NCBI GenBank assembly: GCA_947626355.1
Contig: CANQRV010000001.1
Coordinates: forward strand, 1 to 64,000
DNA: 64,000 bases
Origin: an uncultured Muribaculaceae bacterium
Lineage (GTDB): Bacteria > Bacteroidota > Bacteroidia > Bacteroidales > Muribaculaceae
Reading direction: 5' to 3'
A model generated the notes under the pieces. It searched no databases, had not been told where the DNA came from, and worked only from the letters and a program-made list of their open reading frames with translations. Shown in pieces: positions 44,603 to 52,447 of this stretch. The number at the start of each line of letters is the position of its first letter. The first letter of the stretch is position 1. A program made the position numbers and the translations under genes.

Positions 44603-46089
44603 TTGCCGGAGGAAGTGCGGATTATGTAGAAGCCCTTCGGCAAAGCGTTGCTGACTTCACCGGAACGCAGCCCGTAGGCGACCTTAGCGCCGGAGAGGGA
44701 ATATGCATCGCAGAGCTCGTCATCCCTGATGATCGTGTCATCATATATATCACTGACGCCGTCGGTGAGGTCCTCCCCAATCGGGCCGATCTCCTTCCAG
44801 CGCGTTCCTGAATAGTTTTTCGCTGCCCCGGGCCGCACATGCACCGTCGCTCCTGTGAATACCGGTAATGGATCTCCGTGAATATAGTTTCTTTTCCATA
44901 CTCCTAAAGGATATTCCGATATTATTCGCGGCGGTGTCATCCCCTCGCAGTAGATATCCCGAAGGGCGGCACAACCGGTAAATGCCTCCTTTATTGAGAA
45001 GACATCCTCACCGATCACGACTTGCCGGAGACTGTCGCAGTATGAGAAGACATCATCATCCAGTCTCTCGATATTCAGTCTGATTGCAACTGACTTGAGA
45101 CCGCTCTGCCTGAATGCCTCGATGCCTATTTTCTCTATACCTTCAGGGAACTCGATGCATTTCAAGGACCTTGTATATTCAAATGCCCGTTCACCGATTT
45201 CTTTTACAGTGGAGGGAAGAGTCATCTCTTCAAGAGGACATCCGTTAAATGTATAATCGTTGATTATTTCCAATCCATCCGGAAGCGTTATTCTCTTGAA
45301 CCGGGCACCATCGAAACCATTCCTACCTATCCATGAGACGGTGGAAGGAATCACTAATGTGGAGTCTTCGCTTGAGGCGGACTCAAACGCCCAGCTCTCT
45401 ATACTTTCCAATCCATCTGGTAGCTTGAAACTTTTCGCTCTGAATTTATTAAAGCACCCTCCTCCAATAGATTTCAGAGTGGTGGGAAATGAGATATTAT
45501 AGTGTTTTGCATTAGAGTCATCTTTATCATATCTCCCGGCTATGAATAAATTATTCTCAAGCCTCTCCACGCCTTCCGGAATCACGATTCCGGCATCCCA
45601 TTTCCCTTTTGGATAACAGAGCATGCTTGTCATTTCCTTGTTGTATAGCACACCATCCACTGCCTTAAACTTTGGATTGTTGTCATCAATAGTTATGGAT
45701 ATGAGGTTCGTCAGTGAACATACCTCACTGTTATCCATTATTGTCAATGTTGATGGTAAGGAAAGTGTCTCGAATGCTTCGTACTGGAATGCGTATTTCT
45801 CGATTTCGTTGACGGTGTATTCCTGCCCATTGTGCATTACGGTGGATGGAATCACCATCTCTTTCCTCCATTCCGGATAATTTGGATCCTCCCACCAATA
45901 AGACCGGTTGCATACTGCCGCCTTCATGTGTATTGAATCGAGATGATACCAGATACTGTCGATGAAAAACACTTCCCGGCCATCATCATTGAAGTCAAAT
46001 CCGGCTTTCCGGTCCTGAGCCACAGCCGGAAGTATCAATGCCGCGAACATCGACAGCATGGCCATCAGTGATACATATCTCGTTTTCAT
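44578..46089 (-). CDS. Secreted BspA-type leucine-rich-repeat protein, cassette copy 2
   Basis: A 503-aa exported protein with a signal peptide (about 1-24, ending AVAQ), then BspA-like repeats such as IPEGVERLENNLF, LPDGLESIESWAF, LPSTVKEIGERAF and FPEGIEKIGIEAF. The last ~65 residues match LRR copy 1 almost throughout (RDDELCDAYSLSGAKVA, LPKGFYIIRTSSGKSAKIAID), whereas the repeat region has diverged, as expected of a variable binding surface. It follows intact hydrolase copy A by 29 nt and is presumably co-transcribed. Base composition is more AT-rich than in the flanking housekeeping genes. Confidence 0.82.
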   Translation of the reverse strand: MKTRYVSLMAMLSMFAALILPAVAQDRKAGFDFNDDGREVFFIDSIWYHLDSIHMKAAVCNRSYWWEDPNYPEWRKEMVIPSTVMHNGQEYTVNEIEKYAFQYEAFETLSLPSTLTIMDNSEVCSLTNLISITIDDNNPKFKAVDGVLYNKEMTSMLCYPKGKWDAGIVIPEGVERLENNLFIAGRYDKDDSNAKHYNISFPTTLKSIGGGCFNKFRAKSFKLPDGLESIESWAFESASSEDSTLVIPSTVSWIGRNGFDGARFKRITLPDGLEIINDYTFNGCPLEEMTLPSTVKEIGERAFEYTRSLKCIEFPEGIEKIGIEAFRQSGLKSVAIRLNIERLDDDVFSYCDSLRQVVIGEDVFSIKEAFTGCAALRDIYCEGMTPPRIISEYPLGVWKRNYIHGDPLPVFTGATVHVRPGAAKNYSGTRWKEIGPIGEDLTDGVSDIYDDTIIRDDELCDAYSLSGAKVAYGLRSGEVSNALPKGFYIIRTSSGKSAKIAID

Positions 46090-46118
46090 GATAATTACTG
46101 TTATATTTAGTTTTAACT

Positions 46119-47504
46119 TTATTTGCAGTCTAATATGATATATCCACCGGGTATCAGTGTCCTGGTGTGTGGAACATTGGTGGCCAGATATTCTGTCAGA
46201 GGCTTCCCATGCGACGTTGTTGGAGTCATTTCCATTACCTTTACGCCGGCCGTAAAGGAAACAGATATGGTTTGATAATTCTCCACATCATGGCTCACAA
46301 ATATCACATAGGTGTGTCCCGTTTTTTGAATCTGACTGACCAAAAAGCCTTTTCCGGAGGCTTTGAGATTGTATAGTGGTCCGAATGTAGCCGTTATGAC
46401 TCGACAGCCTTCGTATATTTCTCCGACATGGGCAGCCACCACAAGTTTGGAGCCGACAAAGATATTCCTGTATTTTTGGATTTCAGCGTTCACGCGCCGG
46501 GCAAAATACCACGCCGGGAACTTGTTGCGATGCCTGTCGATAAGGGCTGAAGGATAGGTTTCCTTATCGTTATTTTCATGTTGCATGTAGGCCCAGTAGA
46601 TGATACCCTGTGCTCCGTGGGCGAGCGCGGAGAAGGCCTCGAAACGCATGTACGACTCAAGAGCTGCAGGGTGCAGCGTTGTTCCGTTGATGTATTCCAT
46701 GCTTTGGACATGGGCCCAGAATACTCCGCCGCAGTCTTTTGCCCTTTTACTGAAATTGGCGAGGTCTTTGTAGAACTGTGAGTAGTTGATCGACAGTTCA
46801 CAGTTGGTTTCAAGATTACATGTTTCGTTGATCAGGCAGGATTTCTGCGTGATGGGATATAGATCGTATGACCATAGGGGCAGTTCCCGGGTCTCCTGAT
46901 TGTTCCTTTTGAAAATACCCAAGGTATTGAAAGCGTCCAGATACTTGTCGTAATATGTCTTATCGTTTTTGTCTGCCGGATTATCCAGGTCACCGAGAAG
47001 ATTGATCTGTATAGGTCGCGTATCTCCGGCGTTTCTTATATAGTCAACTATGTTTCTAAGATTCAGCTTGCCTGATGTGCGGTCATTTAGCTGATCTAAT
47101 GACGGCTCATCCTTCAGTTGCCATCCAGCCACATAATCCTTCCCTCTCACGCTTTCGTCTTCGCATTCATTGCCGACTTTCCCTTTATACAGGTCAATGT
47201 ATGCCTTTGCTTTAGGCAATCCAAGATCAGGCTGGCCATTGTCATGCAGATTCAGATAATAGCCGGCTAATAATATATTGAGGTCATGTTTAAGAGCGAA
47301 ACAAATGGATTTCTTCACTTCATTGCTCATATCTGGTTTAGTGCTTCCCAATAAAGAGATGGCGTTGAAGTTACAATCCCTGATTTCCTGAAATACACTT
47401 TCATCTATCGTATAAGTACCATCAGGTACGATTCCAGAGGCCACAACGGTGATTTCTCCCGGTGTCGGAGATACATACGGCTGATTTCGAACTGTTGATG
47501 CCAT
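46119..47504 (-). CDS. Glycoside-hydrolase-clan-A-like protein, cassette copy A (intact)
   Basis: A 461-aa protein that looks like a beta/alpha-barrel glycosidase of clan GH-A, nearest in feel to GH42. Putative acid/base E133 sits in WQLKDEP; a putative nucleophile E270 sits in FWAHVQSMEY; AHGAQGIIYWAY follows, resembling the AHGADGVLYF strand of GH42 enzymes. A beta-rich C-terminal ~100 residues ends in LIPGGYIILDC. No signal peptide is visible and the chain starts MASTVRNQPYVSPTPGEIT. It pairs with the LRR gene downstream, and two damaged paralogues lie nearby. The substrate is unknown. Confidence 0.65.
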   Translation of the reverse strand: MASTVRNQPYVSPTPGEITVVASGIVPDGTYTIDESVFQEIRDCNFNAISLLGSTKPDMSNEVKKSICFALKHDLNILLAGYYLNLHDNGQPDLGLPKAKAYIDLYKGKVGNECEDESVRGKDYVAGWQLKDEPSLDQLNDRTSGKLNLRNIVDYIRNAGDTRPIQINLLGDLDNPADKNDKTYYDKYLDAFNTLGIFKRNNQETRELPLWSYDLYPITQKSCLINETCNLETNCELSINYSQFYKDLANFSKRAKDCGGVFWAHVQSMEYINGTTLHPAALESYMRFEAFSALAHGAQGIIYWAYMQHENNDKETYPSALIDRHRNKFPAWYFARRVNAEIQKYRNIFVGSKLVVAAHVGEIYEGCRVITATFGPLYNLKASGKGFLVSQIQKTGHTYVIFVSHDVENYQTISVSFTAGVKVMEMTPTTSHGKPLTEYLATNVPHTRTLIPGGYIILDCK

Positions 47505-47673
47505 AAATGTTATAAATGATTGATTATTTGGTTGCGAATATAATGAGTCTAATCGAAAGACGGTTCTGTTATTACAGATATATACAAAAAACTGATTATT
47601 AACATATCCAGAGCGAGTTTGTACAAGTGTAGTGTGGAGGTGTGATGTATAGCCCGTATATAATCGGTAATGT

Positions 47674-48241
47674 TCATGACCAACTGAAAATAAGGAAGCC
47701 GCCGGGCTGAAGGTTCAGCGAGAGGGTGGACTGGGATACCGGATTCCCCATGGGGAATCCGGATGAGGAGAGCACCGTCTGCACGACCTGCCAGTAATCG
47801 CTGAACTCAAGTGTCAGCGACTGCCCTGGGGCTCCGGGATGGTTGACGATTACGAGATAATCGACACCCTCCTTGCAGAGATGCGACAGCAGGACGCCTG
47901 CGCTTCCAGAAGTGATTCCCTTCAGAGGGCCGAATGCTCCTTTCAACTTGCACGTGCCTCCGTATTGGGTGGTTCACGTAAGGCTGGCATGTGGCGACAG
48001 AATCCTCCATCCCTGCGACATGGAGCAATGGCTTTATTCCATGATTCTGACAATTGGTTATCGTAGGACCGGCATTTAGCTGGGTGGTCTCGACAGCTGC
48101 GGAATTGAACCCGCAGTCCTTAAGCTCCTGACAGAGTGTGTCGGACATGGGGGAAGTCCCATTGTTGGGAGCAAACGCCATAAGGGTTATCTCCCCGGGA
48201 GTCGGTGATTGATACGGTTGATTCTGAGGAGTGACGGCCAT
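47674..48241 (-). pseudogene. Hydrolase-like gene remnant with its centre deleted, copy C
   Basis: The start at 48241 gives the same opening as copy B (MAVTPQNQPYQSPTPGEIT) and continues about 90 residues (ELKDCGFNSAAVE, HGIKPLLHV). The frame then breaks, and a C-terminal part appears in another frame (AGVLLSHLCKEGVDYLVIVN to NLQPGGFLIFSW). Roughly 300 residues holding both putative catalytic glutamates are missing. It has no LRR gene after it. Confidence 0.75.
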
Positions 48242-48357
48242 AATAACAAGAATTATGATTACAAATATTAATCTCCTGCAAATATAACGATTTTGGGAAT
48301 AGGATGGTTGACTTTTGGTAATAGAATGCTCTATATTAACATTCATTAACATCAGTG
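48184..48357 (-). repeat. Duplicated leader region, copy 2
   Basis: Near-identical partner of 44301-44476, covering the leader and first codons of the deleted hydrolase copy C. The identity extends over non-coding sequence, so the duplication was recent or was maintained by conversion. Confidence 0.8.
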
Positions 48358-48518
48358 TCGCGAATAGGCGCCTGAATAATGAGGGTTAAGGACAGAAAAG
48401 ATTTGTAAGCAAGCGGTTGGAGGGAGAAGGGGCGGATGAAAGAGGGCCGTCTGGATTGAATTGGTGTCATGCCCGGAGAGGCGTGTCAGGACTCGAAGGC
48501 GTCAAGACCGGAGGGGCG

Positions 48519-48890
48519 TCAGGGCTGGAGGAGGGAGAGGGCTTCGATGTGCATGCGGGAGTTATGGTAGGGGCATTTCCTGAAGCCGGCCTTGTCGTCG
48601 CGGCGGTTGACGGTGGCGCGGAAATGCTCCGCAAGTCCGTAGATGGCGAAGGCGATGGCGTAGAACTGCTTCTTGGTGTCGAACGGCTCACCCTGCGGAG
48701 TGAACGACCAGAAGACGCCGCCAAACTCCCCGTCGACGAAATGCGAGAGCAGATAGTCGCGGGCACGCATGGCGGCCTCCTCATACTCGGGATTGCCCGT
48801 AGTGCGGTAAGCGGCAGAGAACCTCCAGAGGATACGGTATTGCTCGGGAGTGGTGTTGGGAGTGCCCCGGAAGAACCAACCGCCTGTGTA
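48519..48890 (-). pseudogene. Fragment of an AGE-family / cellobiose 2-epimerase gene
   Basis: An in-frame stretch from about 48890 to 48519 reads like the N-terminal part of N-acylglucosamine/cellobiose 2-epimerases: ILWRFSAAYRTTGNPEYEEA, FVDGEFGGVFWSFTPQGEP, and KKQFYAIAFAIYGLAEHFRA. A stop lies immediately upstream, so there is no start codon for the domain. The chain ends after HNSRMHIEALSLLQP, far short of the usual ~400 residues. It is therefore truncated on both sides. It lies back to back with the intact alpha-galactosidase gene, as part of what may once have been a sugar-utilisation locus. Confidence 0.75.
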
Positions 48891-48955
48891 CTAGTGTCAA
48901 GGGAGGAATATCACCGGTATGCGATTGCCGTTATCATCCGTGAGCGAAAACGCAT

Positions 48956-48987
48956 GTTGCACAGTTGAAATAAAAAGACTAACTTTA
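48956..48987 (+). promoter_or_regulatory. Promoter of the GH36 gene
   Basis: GTTG (48956-48959), 20-nt spacer, TAACTTTA (48980-48987): one mismatch in each box. The ATG at 49024 is 37 nt downstream, supporting that start. Confidence 0.5.
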
Positions 48988-49023
48988 TTCCCAGATTTGA
49001 AAACCCATATAAATATACGACAC

Positions 49024-51228
49024 ATGAAAGTTTGCATTCCATTGGCGATTGCGGCGGTGCTCAGCGGGACGCCATGTCCGGCAGGCGCGGAGATCCTGCA
49101 TGTATCCACCCCAGAGACCTCATTGGTGGTAGACGCTACCAAAGGAGAGAAGGGGAAGCTCCTCTATTACGGAAAGAGCCTCTCTGAAGCCGACCTCTCC
49201 ACCCTCACCGACGCAGGAGGCGACCCTCTCGACATCCTCCCGGCTTACGGCCTCTATCCCGAGAACGAGGCCGCAGTAGCACTGACCCACGCCGACGGCA
49301 ACATGACGCTCGATCTGGCGGTGGACTCCAGCGAGACAAAACGGCTACCCGACGGCACGCTGACCACCGTGACGATGAAAGACAGGGTGTATCCCCTGAC
49401 CATCAAGGTGAACTACCGCACCTACGACGGCGACAACGTGATAGAGACCTGGACCGAGACCGTCAACGGCGAGAAGGGCGCCGTGAAGCTCCGGAGGTTC
49501 GACTCCGGCTATCTGCCGGTGAGATACGGCGACGTGTGGCTGTCGAGCCTATACGGCGGCTGGGCCAACGAGGGACGCGTGGAGCAGGCCCCCCTACTTC
49601 ACGGCATGAAGGTGATCAAGAACAAGGACGGCGTGCGCAACTCCCACACCGCGCATTCGGAGATCATGCTCTCGCTCGACGGAAAGCCAAGGGAGAACGA
49701 GGGGCGCGTGATAGGCGCCGCGCTTGAATACAGCGGCAACTATGAGCTGCGCCTCGACACCGACGCCGGCATCTACCACCATGTCTTCGCGGGCATCAAT
49801 CCCGATAACTCCGAGTATGTGCTGGAGAAGGGAGACACGTTCACCACGCCTCCTCTGGCGCTCACCTTTTCCGACGAGGGTCTCAGCGGCGCCAGCCGCA
49901 ACTTCCACAGCTGGGCAAGGAAACACAGGATAGCCCACGGCACCCAGACACGTCCCATACTTCTCAACAGCTGGGAAGGGGTCTACTTCGACATCAACGA
50001 GGAGGGGATGGAAGCCATGATGAAGGACATCTCCGATATGGGAGGCGAGCTCTTCGTGATGGACGACGGATGGTTTGGCGTGAAGTATCCGCGCAACAAC
50101 GACTCCACATCGCTGGGCGACTGGACAGTGGATACCAACAAGCTCCCCGGCGGCATCGACGCGCTCATCGAGTCGGCGAAGCGCCACAATATCAGGTTCG
50201 GGCTCTGGATCGAGCCGGAGATGACCAACAGCATTTCGGAGCTATACGAGCAGCATCCGGAATACGTGATCAAGGCGCCGGGCAGGGAGCCGAGGAAGGG
50301 ACGCGGCGGCACGCAGCTCGTGCTCGACATGAGCAATCCGAAGGTGCAGGACCTCGTCTTCAATGTTGTGGACACACTGCTTACGAAGCATCCTGAGATC
50401 GCATATATCAAATGGGACGCCAACGCCGCGATCATGGAACATGGCTCGCAATATCTTAAGAACGACCGCCAGAGCCACCTCTACCACGCCTATCACGAGG
50501 GCTTCGCGAAGACGCTCGACCGCATCCGCGCCAAATATCCCGACGTGATAATCCAGGCGTGCGCCAGCGGCGGCGGCCGCGCCAACTACGGGGTGCTACC
50601 CTGGTTTGACGAGTTCTGGGTGAGCGACAACACGGATGCCCTACAGCGCGTCTACATGCAGTGGGGCACGAGCTACTTCTTCCCGGCGGTGGCCATGGGC
50701 TCACACATCAGCGCTGCCCCCAACCATCAGACTTTCCGCACGATACCGCTCAAATACCGCACCGACGTGGCCATGTCGGGACGTCTCGGCATGGAGATAC
50801 AGCCCAAGAACATGACGGAGGAGGAGAAGGAATTCGCGCATCAGGCCATCGAGAACTACAAGAAGATCCGCCCGGTGGTGCAGCAGGGCGACATCTACCG
50901 ACTCCTCTCCCCCTACGACCATAAAGGAGCCGCCTCGATGATGTATGTATCGCCCGACAAGAACGACGCCGTCTTCTATTGGTGGAAGACCGAGACCTTC
51001 ATAGGCCAGCAGCTGCCGAGGGTGAAGATGGCCGGTCTTGATCCCGACAGGAAATATGTCGTGACGGAGCTCAACCGCATCGACAAGACTCCCCTCCCCT
51101 ACGAGGGTAAGGAATTCACGGGGCGCTTCCTGATGAACAACGGGCTCGAGATTCCATCGGAGCACAACCTCGACTGGGGCAAGAAGGTCGACTATTCCTC
51201 ACGCGTGCTTCGCCTCGAGGCAAAATAA
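49024..51228 (+). CDS. Secreted GH36 alpha-galactosidase
   Basis: A 735-aa glycosidase with a signal peptide (MKVCIPLAIAAVLSGT, ending PAGA). An N-terminal beta-sandwich leads into the barrel: NSWEGVYFDINEEGM, FVMDDGWFG, then nucleophile D465 in IKWDANA and acid/base D535 in WVSDNTD, both typical of GH36. The C-terminal beta domain follows. It should release alpha-linked galactose from oligosaccharides in the periplasm. Frames upstream of 49024 overlap the promoter and are rejected. No SusC/SusD pair lies near it in the window. Confidence 0.9.
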   Translation: MKVCIPLAIAAVLSGTPCPAGAEILHVSTPETSLVVDATKGEKGKLLYYGKSLSEADLSTLTDAGGDPLDILPAYGLYPENEAAVALTHADGNMTLDLAVDSSETKRLPDGTLTTVTMKDRVYPLTIKVNYRTYDGDNVIETWTETVNGEKGAVKLRRFDSGYLPVRYGDVWLSSLYGGWANEGRVEQAPLLHGMKVIKNKDGVRNSHTAHSEIMLSLDGKPRENEGRVIGAALEYSGNYELRLDTDAGIYHHVFAGINPDNSEYVLEKGDTFTTPPLALTFSDEGLSGASRNFHSWARKHRIAHGTQTRPILLNSWEGVYFDINEEGMEAMMKDISDMGGELFVMDDGWFGVKYPRNNDSTSLGDWTVDTNKLPGGIDALIESAKRHNIRFGLWIEPEMTNSISELYEQHPEYVIKAPGREPRKGRGGTQLVLDMSNPKVQDLVFNVVDTLLTKHPEIAYIKWDANAAIMEHGSQYLKNDRQSHLYHAYHEGFAKTLDRIRAKYPDVIIQACASGGGRANYGVLPWFDEFWVSDNTDALQRVYMQWGTSYFFPAVAMGSHISAAPNHQTFRTIPLKYRTDVAMSGRLGMEIQPKNMTEEEKEFAHQAIENYKKIRPVVQQGDIYRLLSPYDHKGAASMMYVSPDKNDAVFYWWKTETFIGQQLPRVKMAGLDPDRKYVVTELNRIDKTPLPYEGKEFTGRFLMNNGLEIPSEHNLDWGKKVDYSSRVLRLEAK

Positions 51229-51250
51229 AAACAGAATCTGTCACAATAGA

Positions 51251-51284
51251 CAACAGGGAACGTCTGCCATGGCGCTCCCTGTTG
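51251..51284 (+). terminator. Weak terminator-like hairpin after GH36
   Basis: CAACAGGGA (51251-51259) pairs with TCCCTGTTG (51276-51284), with a further CG/CG pair inside after one mismatch. There is no T-run. Confidence 0.45.
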
Positions 51285-51321
51285 CTGTAATACCGCGGGA
51301 TATGAATCGATTATATGGATT

Positions 51322-51480
51322 TCAGCTGTATGAATGGAGCGAAGGCAGGAAATTGACTCCGAAATATGTGGCCGCCACGGCCAGTATTGCCAGAAACATG
51401 TAGATGCGGAAGGTACGGGGGTTACGGAGGAACCGGATATCCGGGTGAAGAGGCAGCGCGTAGACAAGGTATGTCCTTGC
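51322..51480 (-). pseudogene. C-terminal stub of a CcsA-type cytochrome c biogenesis gene
   Basis: The last ~50 codons before a stop at 51322 read TYLVYALPLHPDIRFLRNP, then a hydrophobic helix, then TYFGVNFLPSLHSYS. The TYFGVN...LHSY ending is characteristic of CcsA/ResC haem-handling proteins. Everything upstream on this strand is replaced by transposase sequence running the other way, so the gene is cut. Confidence 0.65.
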
Positions 51481-52213
51481 CGTCGGAATCTGTTTCAATG
51501 GCATATCGCTTCCGATATGCTTCACGTTCCTTCCGGGCCATGACATCACAAGTTTCGTCGAAGAGATCGGCATTATGGAAAGAGTCGTCTCCCTGGTTGG
51601 CCGCGAGAGAATAGGATGTCTGCCCGCAGACCGTGAGTTCGGCAATTCTGATTTTATCAAATGGTTGCAGATAAACCATATACGATACTGCCTGCGCTTG
51701 CGGGAGAATCTGTATCTCAGAAAGGAGGGTGAAAGGGAAGGTCGTAAATTACGCGATGTGCTGGCCTCGCTTAAACTCGGTGAGTCGGTTGTGCTGCACG
51801 ATGTATGGCTGATGCGCAAGAACACAAGGGTACGTATATATGCCACACGGCGCATGGGCAGAGGCGGTGAGGAATCCCTCATAATAATCGCTTCTCCACT
51901 GGGGTGCTACTATACCGAGACACTGTATCGCAAACGCTGGTCTCTTGAAACTGCCTTCCGGGGTCTGAAGACAGCCGGATTCAATATGGAGGATGCGCAT
52001 CTCAATGCGACACGTTTTCAGAATATGCTTACGCTATTGATGATTGCATTCGCCGCCGCATTCATCGAGGGACTTGTCAAAATCGAGTCACTGCCAATTC
52101 CTCTGATGAAAAACAGAAATGTCCAACGCATGAGCATTTTCCGATATGGATATGTCAACCTGCTTCATGACCTCTGGGCAAATGTTAAAAACGAGGCGCC
52201 TAAACCTACATAA
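51470..52213 (+). mobile_element. IS4-type transposase remnant, N-terminal half missing
   Basis: The in-frame stretch begins around 51470 (VLAVGICFNGISLPI, equivalent to the strand after the first catalytic Asp), continues through LPADREFGNSDFIKWL (second Asp) and ends with a perfect Y-x2-R-x3-E-x6-K signature in YRKRWSLETAFRGLK. The region with the first Asp and the DNA-binding N-terminus is absent, so it cannot be active. A stop at 51461 closes the frame upstream. An ATG at 51575 opens 212 codons of it. Terminal inverted repeats were not found. Its left edge coincides with the ccsA stub. Confidence 0.8.
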
Positions 52214-52393
52214 AAATGTCATGTGCTATGGTCGACGAGATAAAAGACATCTTTTTCCGACAAGGGCGTTATTTCGGTTATTATTTTGTTCATGGTTGTA
52301 GATTTCGGTTATAGAGGCCACAAATTTAATCATAAAAACGACAATTCGCAAATAAACGCCCCCTAAACATGCCAGATATCATCGGAAAATGCG
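52214..52393. other. AT-rich gap before dnaE
   Basis: No coding frame or strong hairpin was recognised. The part nearest the transposase may include the right end of the insertion element, but without a left end no inverted repeat can be matched. Confidence 0.4.
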
Positions 52394-52425
52394 ATTGGAT
52401 ATTAGCGGATGATTTTGTAACTTTG
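52394..52425 (+). promoter_or_regulatory. Promoter of dnaE
   Basis: ATTG (52394-52397), 20-nt spacer, TAACTTTG (52418-52425), 22 nt before the start codon. Confidence 0.6.
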
Positions 52426-52447
52426 CAAGAAAGTAACACCGGATATC

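Noticed and set aside
51422..51882. Minus-strand frames across the transposase remnant as genes
   Set aside because: Only the last ~50 codons (51322-51480) resemble a known protein (CcsA); the rest is antisense to the transposase signature.
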